This document shows positions 8,284-15,550 of a stretch of DNA of 22,135 bases, one piece after another (position 1 is the first letter of the stretch; each line of letters starts with the position of its first letter). This DNA comes from Rhodospirillales bacterium. Its GTDB lineage: Bacteria; Pseudomonadota; Alphaproteobacteria; Rhodospirillales_A; JACZKS01. Position numbers and translations under genes: made by a program. The stretch lies in assembly GCA_018648445.1 (NCBI GenBank), contig JABGRG010000065.1:1-22135 (forward strand), read 5' to 3'. The notes beneath the pieces were generated by a model. It had not been told where the DNA came from. It saw only the letters and a list, made by a program, of their open reading frames with translations, and ran no database searches.

Positions 8284-9495
8284 ATGGAAAAACTGAACAC
8301 CTACCGCTCCGGACCGGATGATCACGGGCATTTCGGCATTTACGGCGGTCGTTACGTTGCCGAAACGTTAATGCCGCTGATCCTGGACGTCGAACGCGCT
8401 TACAATGAAGCCTGCGACGATCCCGCCTTCGCCGCCGAAATGGGCGGTCATTTAAAGCATTACGTGGGCCGCCCCAGCCCGCTTTATTTCGCGCGGCGCA
8501 TGAGCGAGAGGTTCGGTGGCGCTAAAATCTATTTCAAGCGCGAAGACCTGAACCACACCGGCGCGCACAAAATCAACAACTGCATTGGCCAGATTCTGCT
8601 GGCCCGGCGTATGGGCAAAACCCGCATCATCGCCGAAACCGGGGCCGGGCAGCACGGCGTCGCCACAGCCACCGTGTGCGCACTGTTCGATATCCCGTGC
8701 GTCATCTACATGGGCCAGACCGATATCGAACGTCAGGCTCCCAACGTGTTTCGCATGAAAATGCTGGGGGCCGAGGTGCGCTCGGTGACATCGGGTTCGG
8801 CAACCCTCAAGGACGCCATGAACGACGCCCTGCGCGACTGGGTGTCGAACGTGGACAGCACCTACTATCTGATCGGCACCACCGCCGGGCCGCACCCGTT
8901 CCCGGCCATGGTGCGAAACTTTCAATCGGTCATCGGCGAGGAAGTGCGCGAGCAAATTCTGGAACAGGAAGGGCGGCTGCCCGACACCCTGGTCGCCTGC
9001 ATCGGCGGCGGCTCCAACGCCATGGGTTTGTTTCACGCATTTCTGGACGATGCCGACGTACGCATCATCGCCGTCGAAGCGGCGGGCGAAGGCATCGAGA
9101 CGGGCAAGCACGCAGCCAGCCTGAGCGCAGGCAAGGCGGGCGTATTGCACGGCAACCGAACCTATCTTCTGCAGGACGAGGACGGCCAGATAAACGAGGC
9201 CCACTCGGTTTCCGCCGGGCTGGATTATCCCGGCATCGGGCCTGAGCATTCGTGGCTGTTCGATTCCGGGCGGGTCGAGTACGTGTCCATCACCGATGAC
9301 GAGGCGCTCGACGCCTTTCATATGTGCACGCGGCTGGAGGGGATCATACCGGCCCTCGAATCGTCCCACGCCATCGCCCACGTGGCCAAAATCGCGGGCG
9401 GATTAAGCCCCGACAACCTGCTGGTTCTCAACCTCAGCGGACGCGGCGACAAGGACTTGAATACCGTAGCCGAATTGGCGGGGGTGGAGATATGA
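8284..9495 (+). CDS. trpB: tryptophan synthase beta chain
   Basis: The PLP-dependent half of tryptophan synthase, condensing indole with serine, and partner of TrpA. The 403-residue product has the PLP lysine in HTGAHKINN (Lys96), catalytic Glu118 in AETGAGQHG, the phosphate-binding [10 protein letters not shown], and a C-terminal SGRGDKDL. N-terminal [14 protein letters not shown] is typical of TrpB1 rather than TrpB2. Its TGA overlaps the trpA ATG. Confidence 0.98.
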   Translation: MEKLNTYRSGPDDHGHFGIYGGRYVAETLMPLILDVERAYNEACDDPAFAAEMGGHLKHYVGRPSPLYFARRMSERFGGAKIYFKREDLNHTGAHKINNCIGQILLARRMGKTRIIAETGAGQHGVATATVCALFDIPCVIYMGQTDIERQAPNVFRMKMLGAEVRSVTSGSATLKDAMNDALRDWVSNVDSTYYLIGTTAGPHPFPAMVRNFQSVIGEEVREQILEQEGRLPDTLVACIGGGSNAMGLFHAFLDDADVRIIAVEAAGEGIETGKHAASLSAGKAGVLHGNRTYLLQDEDGQINEAHSVSAGLDYPGIGPEHSWLFDSGRVEYVSITDDEALDAFHMCTRLEGIIPALESSHAIAHVAKIAGGLSPDNLLVLNLSGRGDKDLNTVAELAGVEI

Positions 9496-10337
9496 GTGCC
9501 CCCAAGCGAATCGAAAAACGTTTTGCCGCCCTCCGGGCTTCCGGACGCGCCGGTCTGGTGACGTTCCTGACGGCGGGCGATCCCGATCCGGCAACGTCGG
9601 CGGCCATTGTCGAGCGGCTTCCCGCCGCAGGCGCGGACCTGATCGAACTGGGCATGCCGTTCAGCGATCCCATGGCCGACGGTCCGGCCATCCAGTTAAG
9701 TTCACAGCGCGCGCTTGCCGCGGGGATGAATGTCCAAAAAACCCTGGATATGGTGGCGAATTTTCGCAAATCCGACGACGACACGCCGATTATCCTCATG
9801 GGATATTTCAATCCCGTTTACGCGTTTGGCGTTGACCGGTTTGTCAAAACGGCGGCCAAGGTTGGCGTCGACGGCCTGATTATCGTCGACCTGCCGCCCG
9901 AGGAAGAAGCCGATCTTTGCCTGCCCGCGCAGGCCGCCGGGATCGATTTTATTTTCCTGACGGCGCCGACCACCGATGAAGAACGCCTGCCGAGGGTTCT
10001 GGCCAATGCCAGCGGTTTCGTCTATTACGTGTCGATAACCGGCATCACCGGAACCGCGTCGGCAGCCGCCTCGGCGATTGAAGACGCGGTTTTGAGGCTG
10101 CGCCGGTTTACGCCGTTGCCCATCGCGGTCGGGTTTGGAATCACCACGCCTGAACAGGCCGCCGAAGTGGCGGCGGTGGCGGATGCCGCGGTGGTTGGTT
10201 CGGCGCTGGTTAATCTGGTGGCCGGAAATCTGGATACCGACGGTGTTGCGAAACCGACGTTGAAGGACGAAGTATTGACGAAGGTAAAAGATTTGGCGCG
10301 CGGCGTTGCCGCAGGCCGACGTGAAGGGGCCGAATAA
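9492..10337 (+). CDS. trpA: tryptophan synthase alpha chain
   Basis: Cleaves indole-3-glycerol phosphate to indole, passed through a tunnel to TrpB. The 281-residue product begins [11 protein letters not shown] at the ATG inside ATGA (9492-9495), so translation is coupled to trpB. Catalytic residues are visible in [18 protein letters not shown] as Glu52 and Asp63 (Glu49 and Asp60 in the Salmonella enzyme). [10 protein letters not shown] and [10 protein letters not shown] form the phosphate site. Longer in-frame readings into trpB exist but lack support. The TAA shares its last base with the accD ATG. Confidence 0.97.
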   Translation: MSAPKRIEKRFAALRASGRAGLVTFLTAGDPDPATSAAIVERLPAAGADLIELGMPFSDPMADGPAIQLSSQRALAAGMNVQKTLDMVANFRKSDDDTPIILMGYFNPVYAFGVDRFVKTAAKVGVDGLIIVDLPPEEEADLCLPAQAAGIDFIFLTAPTTDEERLPRVLANASGFVYYVSITGITGTASAAASAIEDAVLRLRRFTPLPIAVGFGITTPEQAAEVAAVADAAVVGSALVNLVAGNLDTDGVAKPTLKDEVLTKVKDLARGVAAGRREGAE

Positions 10338-11326
10338 TGAATTGGCTAAAGAACTGGGCCCGGCCCAAACTGCGCGAACTGGTTGGGCAAAAAGAGGTTC
10401 CGGAAAACCTCTGGCACAAGTGCACAAGCTGCGAGCAGATGATTTTTCACCGCGATCTCGCGGTCAATCTGCGCGTTTGTCCCCACTGCGGCCATCACAT
10501 GCGCCTGGATGCCAAGGAACGCCTGGAAATGCTGTTCGACGACGGCGATTTCCAAACCATCGAACTGCCCGAACCCATCACCGATCCGCTGAAGTTCCGC
10601 GACCAGAAACGCTACACCGACCGACTGCGCGACGCCCGCGGCAAAACCGGTGTGCGCGACGCCCTTAGCGTGGCCCACGGCAAGATGGGCGGCATGAACG
10701 TGGTGGTCGCCGCCTTTAATTTTTCATTCATGGGCGGGTCCATGGGAATGGCTGTCGGCGACGGATTGTTGGCGGCGGCGCGGCTGTCCGTGGTTCAGGA
10801 CGCGCCCTTGATTGTTATTCCGTCATCGGGCGGCGCGCGCATGCAGGAAGGCATTCTTTCGCTGATGCAGATGGTGCGCACGACCATTGCGGTGGACGAG
10901 GTGCGCGACGCCGGGCTTCCCTACATCGTGGTGCTGACCGACCCGACCACCGGCGGTGTTTCGGCTTCCTTCGCCATGCTGGGCGACATCACCGTGGCCG
11001 AGCCCAACGCCATTATCTGTTTTGCCGGCGCACGGGTTATCAAGCAGACCATCCGGGCCGAATTGCCCGAGGGGTTCCAGCGGTCCGAATATCTGTACGA
11101 TCACGGCATGATCGATATCGTGGCCGAACGCCATGAATTGCGCGACACGCTTGTTCGCATCATCGACGTGCTGCGCAATCCGGGACCGTCCGCCGATGTG
11201 GTGTCGATGCCGGTTACCGACGAGCCGGAAATCGAAGCCGAAGTGGTGGCCGATATCGAGGGCGAGGTCGAAATCCTGCCTCCGGAACCGGCAGCGGACA
11301 CAAAGGACAAATCCCCTGAACTCTGA
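10337..11326 (+). CDS. accD: acetyl-CoA carboxylase carboxyltransferase subunit beta
   Basis: With AccA it moves carboxyl from biotin carboxyl carrier protein to acetyl-CoA, the first step of fatty-acid synthesis. The 329-residue product has an N-terminal zinc ribbon (Cys29, Cys32, Cys48, Cys51) and the crotonase-like core with SSGGARMQEGILSLMQM, TDPTTGGVSASFAMLGD and FAGARVIKQT. After about residue 295 there is an acidic, Pro/Glu-rich extension that looks disordered. It starts one base inside the trpA stop (TAATG). The trpBA-accD-folC series is common in alphaproteobacteria. Confidence 0.97.
   Translation: MNWLKNWARPKLRELVGQKEVPENLWHKCTSCEQMIFHRDLAVNLRVCPHCGHHMRLDAKERLEMLFDDGDFQTIELPEPITDPLKFRDQKRYTDRLRDARGKTGVRDALSVAHGKMGGMNVVVAAFNFSFMGGSMGMAVGDGLLAAARLSVVQDAPLIVIPSSGGARMQEGILSLMQMVRTTIAVDEVRDAGLPYIVVLTDPTTGGVSASFAMLGDITVAEPNAIICFAGARVIKQTIRAELPEGFQRSEYLYDHGMIDIVAERHELRDTLVRIIDVLRNPGPSADVVSMPVTDEPEIEAEVVADIEGEVEILPPEPAADTKDKSPEL
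11302..11307 (+). promoter_or_regulatory. ribosome binding site that fixes a CTG start for folC
   Basis: AAAGGA lies within the last codons of accD and is exactly eight bases before CTG at 11316. No ATG, GTG or TTG exists in the folC frame between this site and codon 28. It therefore decides the otherwise missing start of folC. Confidence 0.65.
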
Positions 11327-12596
11327 CGTTATCCTTGAACGTCTGACGAAGCTGCATCCCAAGCTGATCGACCTTTCGCTGGAACGGGTCGAGGCATTGC
11401 TGGACGATCTTGGCCGTCCGCATGAAAATTTGCCGCCGGTCGTCCATGTGGCGGGCACCAACGGCAAGGGCTCGGTCATTGCGTTTCTGCGGGCCATCCT
11501 CGAAGCCGCCGGTTATCGCGTGCACGTCTTCACGTCGCCACATCTGGTTCGTTTCAACGAACGCATTCACGTTGCGGGCACCGAAATTTCGGACGAAGCG
11601 CTGTGCGCGCTGCTGGAAGAATGCGAAACCGTCAATGCGGGCCGTCCCATCACCTTTTTTGAGATCACCACGGCGGCGGCCATGCTCGCCTTTGCGCGCA
11701 CGCCCGCCGACATCACCTTGCTGGAAACCGGGCTGGGTGGGCGGCTCGATGCCACCAACACGGTCAAGAACCCGCTGCTGACGGCGATTACGCCGGTTTC
11801 CATGGACCATCAGAGTTTTCTGGGCAACACCATCGAGGAAATCGTCGGCGAGAAAGCGGGCATTATGAAGCCCGGCGTTCCCTGCGTGATCGCAGCGCAA
11901 ACCCGAAAAGGCGCGCGCATCCTGCCCGCCAAGGCGAAAGAGGCCGGTGCGCCCGCGGTATCGGAAGGAAAGGATTGGTTCGTCCTCTCGCGCGCCGATG
12001 GCTTTACCTACAATTCGGGTGAAACGGTTCGCCGCCTGCCGCTTCCTGCGCTGGCCGGAAAACACCAGCTTCGCAACGCCGGGCACGCCATCGCCATCGC
12101 CGACCAATTGGAAGGGTTCGAGATATCCGACGACGCCATCGCCACCGGGCTGGGCGCGGCGCGTTGGCCCGCCCGCCTGCAACGTCTGACCACTGGCCCG
12201 CTTGCCCAACTGATGCCGGACGGCTGGGAGCTATGGCTGGACGGCGGCCACAATCCAGCCGCCGGAAAAGTCCTGGCCGACCACACCCGTGGCTGGCGCG
12301 GCACACCCCTGCATCTGGTCATGGCCATGATGACGGGCAAAGACCCCATCGGGTTTCTCAAACCACTGGAATCGGTGGTTTCGTCCCTTCACGGCATCGC
12401 CATCCCCAATGAGCCCGGAACCCTGCCTGCGGAAAAAGCAGCCCTGGCGGCGCAATACGTGGGAATTGAAGCAACAACCGCCGACACCGTCGACGCGGCC
12501 ATTCGCGACATTATCGGAAACAGTGAAACACCGGCCCGCATCCTGATCTGCGGATCGCTTTATCTCGCCGGACACATACTTCGCGACAATAGCTAG
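11316..12596 (+). CDS. folC: bifunctional dihydrofolate synthase / folylpolyglutamate synthase
   Basis: Adds glutamate to dihydropteroate and extends folate polyglutamate tails in the cytosol. I read 426 residues from a CTG start. The family N-terminus (SDVILERLTKLHPKLIDLSL) begins right after CTG 11316, AAAGGA is eight bases upstream, and no standard start codon occurs in frame nearby. The next, TTG at 11397, would remove about 27 conserved residues. The ATP loop is HVAGTNGKGS (44-53), followed by FTSPHLVRFNERI, LETGLGGRLDATN, SMDHQSFLGNTIEEI and GGHNPAAG. The gene overlaps accD by 11 bases and the convergent nfeD by 4. Confidence 0.93.
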   Translation: MNSDVILERLTKLHPKLIDLSLERVEALLDDLGRPHENLPPVVHVAGTNGKGSVIAFLRAILEAAGYRVHVFTSPHLVRFNERIHVAGTEISDEALCALLEECETVNAGRPITFFEITTAAAMLAFARTPADITLLETGLGGRLDATNTVKNPLLTAITPVSMDHQSFLGNTIEEIVGEKAGIMKPGVPCVIAAQTRKGARILPAKAKEAGAPAVSEGKDWFVLSRADGFTYNSGETVRRLPLPALAGKHQLRNAGHAIAIADQLEGFEISDDAIATGLGAARWPARLQRLTTGPLAQLMPDGWELWLDGGHNPAAGKVLADHTRGWRGTPLHLVMAMMTGKDPIGFLKPLESVVSSLHGIAIPNEPGTLPAEKAALAAQYVGIEATTADTVDAAIRDIIGNSETPARILICGSLYLAGHILRDNS

Positions 12597-13039
12597 TCGG
12601 CTTTTTCGACCCGCAGCACCGTTCCTTCGACGTCGGTCACGCGGACCTTGGTGCCGGCGTCGAAATCTTCTCCGGATATTTTCCAGCTGGTGTCGTCGAC
12701 CCTGATCTTGCCCATGCCGTTGACCATTTTTTCGTCAACGGTGAAGACGCGGCCAACGTACTGTTCGCCCCGGCGGTTGAGGGTCGGGTGATCGGTTTCG
12801 GTGGGCCGCGAGCGCAGCCACAAACGTCCGCTGATGACGCTCACCACCGATAGAGCGGCAAAAATAAGCACCTGTGACTGCCAGCTCAGGGTATCGACGG
12901 CCAGCAGGATAAGCCCCGTAAGGATGGCGGCGATGCCCATCCACAGGAACACCACGCCGGGCGCGGCCATCTCGACGATGGCCAGAACGATGCCCAGAAT
13001 AAGCCAGTGCCAGAAGGTCGCCTGTTCCAGATATTCCAT
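12593..13039 (-). CDS. NfeD-like membrane protein
   Basis: A 148-residue protein with N-terminal hydrophobic segments (about 10-35 and 38-75, two to three helices) and a C-terminal OB-fold of the NfeD type (about 85-146, with GRVFTVDEKMVNGMGKIRVDD and GTKVRVTDVEGTVLRVE). Short NfeD proteins pair with stomatin-like SPFH partners in the membrane, and here the gene follows qmcA by nine bases on the same strand. The E. coli pair is QmcA/YbbK. Its stop overlaps the folC stop by four bases in convergent orientation, with no terminator between. Confidence 0.88.
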   Translation of the reverse strand: MEYLEQATFWHWLILGIVLAIVEMAAPGVVFLWMGIAAILTGLILLAVDTLSWQSQVLIFAALSVVSVISGRLWLRSRPTETDHPTLNRRGEQYVGRVFTVDEKMVNGMGKIRVDDTSWKISGEDFDAGTKVRVTDVEGTVLRVEKAD

Positions 13040-13048
13040 GACAGCGCC

Positions 13049-14020
13049 CTACTCTTTACCTTCCCACGGACCAGCTTTGGGGGCCGAACCGCCCGATCCA
13101 CCCTTGCCGAACGCTTCCCTGGCGATCTCGGCGATGCCGCCGACGGTGCCGATCAGGCTGGTCGCTTCCAGCGGCAGGAAGATGACCTTCTGGTTGCGGG
13201 CCGACGCGATGCCTTGCAGGGCGTCGGTATATTTCTGGGCGACAAAGTAGTTGATGGCCTGCACGTCGCCGCTGGCGATGGCTTCAGACACCATGCTGGT
13301 CGCCTTGGCTTCGGCTTCGGCTTCACGTTCACGGGCCTCGGCGTCCCGATAGGCGGCTTCGCGGCGGCCTTCGGCTTCAAGGATCGCTGACTGCTTCTCG
13401 CCTTCAGCCTTGAGAATTTGCGATTGCCGCAGGCCTTCGGCTTCGAGAATGTTGGCGCGCTTTTCACGTTCGGCCTTCATCTGGCGGCCCATGGCCTCGA
13501 CCAGATCGCGCGGCGGCGAAATGTCCTTGATTTCAACGCGGGTAACCTTGACGCCCCACGGCGTCGTCGCTTCGTCAATGACGGTCAGAAGCTGGGCGTT
13601 GATCTGATCGCGCTTTGACAACAACTCGTCCAGATCCATGGAGCCCATGACCGTACGAATGTTGGTCATGGTCAGATTGAGCGTCGCCAGTTCAAGCTGG
13701 CGAACCTCGTAGGCGGCCATGGCGGCGTCGACAACTTGAAAGAAGATAACGCCGTCCACGGTGATCATGGCGTTATCCTTGGTGATGACTTCCTGTGACG
13801 GAACGTCCAGCACCTGTTCCATCATGTTCATCTTGGCGCCGATCTTGTCGATGACCGGAACGATCAGATGCAGGCCCGGCGTCAGGGTCCGGGTATACCG
13901 CCCGAAACGCTCGACCGTGTATTCATAACCTTGCGAGACGGCCTTGACGCCCAGAAGGACGATAACCACCGCGAAGATCAGGACGGCGATCACAAAAATC
14001 GAAAATTCGGAAATAGGCAT
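13049..14020 (-). CDS. qmcA: SPFH-domain stomatin-like protein (QmcA/paraslipin type)
   Basis: A membrane-anchored scaffold protein of the SPFH family, thought to organise membrane microdomains. It has 323 residues. One N-terminal hydrophobic segment (about 7-27) precedes the SPFH domain ([26 protein letters not shown], then [15 protein letters not shown] and [16 protein letters not shown]). A long Glu/Ala/Arg coiled coil (about 180-245, repeated ILEAEG and ILKAEG) and a Gly-rich end follow. Two adjacent ATGs begin the frame; the second (14018-14020) is seven bases from GGGAG and is preferred over the first, at 14021-14023, which is only four away. A structured repeat element lies immediately upstream. 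Confidence 0.92.
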   Translation of the reverse strand: MPISEFSIFVIAVLIFAVVIVLLGVKAVSQGYEYTVERFGRYTRTLTPGLHLIVPVIDKIGAKMNMMEQVLDVPSQEVITKDNAMITVDGVIFFQVVDAAMAAYEVRQLELATLNLTMTNIRTVMGSMDLDELLSKRDQINAQLLTVIDEATTPWGVKVTRVEIKDISPPRDLVEAMGRQMKAEREKRANILEAEGLRQSQILKAEGEKQSAILEAEGRREAAYRDAEAREREAEAEAKATSMVSEAIASGDVQAINYFVAQKYTDALQGIASARNQKVIFLPLEATSLIGTVGGIAEIAREAFGKGGSGGSAPKAGPWEGKE

Positions 14021-14066
14021 CATATGGCTCCCAGGAAAAAAACGGCTTTCCTGAATACCATTTGCG

Positions 14067-14330
14067 CTAGAGCCTGTCTTCCCTATTCGGAACCGCTGAG
14101 ACGCCGTATCCGGTCTGCTGACAAGAAAGGGAACGGGCTGCGATGCCGGCGCATCGCAAGCGTTTCCTGACGCAGATCAGCGGGCCGGATACGGCGCCTG
14201 AGGCCGCTTTTGCGGGTCTCCCGCGTCGTCGAAACGCTTGATGATGCGCCGCATCACCGGCGCGCCCTCTCCTATCGGGAGACCCGCAAAAGCGATCTCA
14301 GTGATTCCGAATAGGAAAGACAGGCTCTAG
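14067..14330. mobile_element. 264-base nested palindromic element (MITE-like, no coding capacity)
   Basis: The outer arms, 14067-14101 and 14296-14330, are inverted repeats matching at 32 of 35 positions and both ending in CTAG (ends CTAGAGCCTGTC and GACAGGCTCTAG). Inside are two further inverted pairs. The first is 14102-14121 with 14177-14196, 20 pairs counting two G-T wobbles. The second is 14205-14223 with 14276-14294, 19 perfect pairs. As single-stranded nucleic acid this folds as a three-way junction. CTAG or TA at each end would fit the target duplications of IS5-type or IS630/Tc1-type transposons, so I read it as a non-autonomous element; no transposase is present. It fills the rmuC-qmcA gap and its right end provides the rmuC stop codon. 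A structured RNA is the alternative. Confidence 0.75.
14101..14197. repeat. inner palindromic unit apparently inserted in the left arm of the larger element
   Basis: The unit begins and ends with CGCCGTATCCGG (14102-14113) and its inverse (14185-14196). It is flanked by the 5-base direct repeat CTGAG at 14096-14100 and 14198-14202. Removing the unit plus one CTGAG copy joins 14067-14100 to 14203-14223. The resulting 55-base left arm matches the 55-base right arm (14276-14330) at 50 positions. That is the signature expected of insertion with target-site duplication. Its tip has an 8-pair hairpin (TGCGATGC at 14139-14146 with GCATCGCA at 14151-14158). Confidence 0.55.
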
Positions 14331-15451
14331 TTGTTTTCCAGCGATTGCGCGGGCGGTGGCAGATCGCCAGCCGCCAGATCTGCTGCCGGGGTTTCCTCGC
14401 CAAGCTGGATTTCGTCGATTCGCTCGGCGCGCTTGATCACCTTGTCCGTCGAGATGCGGATCTGGCGAATGTCTTCCGCCGTCTGGTCGAAATGCTGGTT
14501 CAGCCGTCCGACCCGCTTGTCGAGCCGTTCGACATCGTCCAGCAGGGTCAGGACCTCGGTCTGGATAACGCCCGCCTGCTCGCGCATGCGCGCATCCTTG
14601 AGAACGGCGCGCACCGTATTGAGGGTGGCCATTAGCGTGGTTGGCGACACGATCCACACCCGGCGGCGATAGGATTCTTCGATGACGTTGCCGAAATTGG
14701 CATGAAGTTCGGCGTAAACGGCCTCGCTGGGCAAAAACATCAGGGCCGATTCGGCGGTTTCGCCGGGAATGACGTACTTTTCGGAAATGGCTTTCACGTG
14801 CCGGATGACGTCGGCGCTGAACGCGCGGCTGGCCTGCACCTTTTCCGCATCATCAGCGGCATTGCGTAACGCCCGATAGCTTTCCAGCGGGAACTTGGCG
14901 TCCAGCGCGATCGACCCCGGCGGGTTGGGCAGTTTCAGCAGGCAATCGACCCGCGATCCATTGCCCAGCGTGACCTGAAAGTCATAGGCCGAAGGCGGCA
15001 ACGCGCCGACCACGATATCCTGAAGCTGGATTTCGCCGAACGCTCCGCGCGCCTGCTTATTGGAAAGAATATCCTGCAGGCCGACCACCTGTTGCGAAAG
15101 ATCGGTGATTTTCTGCTGGGCGCGGTCAATGACCGCAAGCCGGGAATGGAGGTCTTTCAAGGTCTCGCCGGTTTTTTCGGTCTGTTCGGCGAAGCTGTCC
15201 CCTAAGCGTTTGTTCAGCCCGTCAAGGCGTTCGTTAAGGCCGGTCTGCGTCTGCTGCAGGCGGCCCCCCAGCTCGTTTTGGGTGGCCATCAGCTTTTCGG
15301 CGATCTCGCTCAAATCGGAAATGCGCGACGCCGCTTTGGCGCGCCGCCGTTCCGCTCTTAGCCACAGGATAAAGACAAGAAAAACGACAACGCCGATACC
15401 GACCGGCGCCATTGGACCGATCTGTGCCATAAAAACGTCAAGATTTTCCAT
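14327..15451 (-). CDS. rmuC: DNA recombination protein RmuC
   Basis: RmuC-family proteins limit recombination at inverted repeats and have a predicted nuclease-like core. The 374-residue product begins MENLDVFMAQIG. It has an N-terminal membrane anchor (about 15-32), then a coiled coil (about 40-135). The RmuC core includes NKQARGAFGEIQLQDIV, VDCLLKLPNPPGSIALDAKFPLE, ALMFLPSEAVYAEL and RRRVWIVSPTTLMATL. The ATG at 15451 is preceded by GGGAGG, twelve bases away; upstream in-frame ATGs give an atypical N-terminus. The TAG stop lies in the CTAG end of the palindromic element, so the present C-terminus may have been set by its insertion. Divergent from the DUF4139 gene. Confidence 0.93.
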   Translation of the reverse strand: MENLDVFMAQIGPMAPVGIGVVVFLVFILWLRAERRRAKAASRISDLSEIAEKLMATQNELGGRLQQTQTGLNERLDGLNKRLGDSFAEQTEKTGETLKDLHSRLAVIDRAQQKITDLSQQVVGLQDILSNKQARGAFGEIQLQDIVVGALPPSAYDFQVTLGNGSRVDCLLKLPNPPGSIALDAKFPLESYRALRNAADDAEKVQASRAFSADVIRHVKAISEKYVIPGETAESALMFLPSEAVYAELHANFGNVIEESYRRRVWIVSPTTLMATLNTVRAVLKDARMREQAGVIQTEVLTLLDDVERLDKRVGRLNQHFDQTAEDIRQIRISTDKVIKRAERIDEIQLGEETPAADLAAGDLPPPAQSLENN

Positions 15452-15550
15452 ATGCTCGATTGACCTCCCGGACAGCACCTTGCACAAGGTTGCGGGGAAA
15501 CGCAAACTTGCACTTTGGAAACCCTTACCCGAAAACGGACGGAGAGAACT

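Noticed and set aside
11133..11315. Longer folC starting at ATG 11133 within accD
   Set aside because: The extra roughly 60 residues are an Arg/Cys/Ser-rich shadow of accD with no FolC similarity; the ribosome site points to 11316.
14067..14330. Riboswitch, CRISPR leader or retron RNA
   Set aside because: There are no CRISPR repeats or cas genes, no reverse transcriptase nearby and no known riboswitch core. The symmetric CTAG-ended palindrome fits a mobile element better.
15452..15550. Upstream ATG start of rmuC (MRFPATLCK...) and upstream TTG start of the DUF4139 gene
   Set aside because: The two extended frames would run into one another across the divergent promoter region, and both shorter starts have better ribosome sites and family-typical N-termini.
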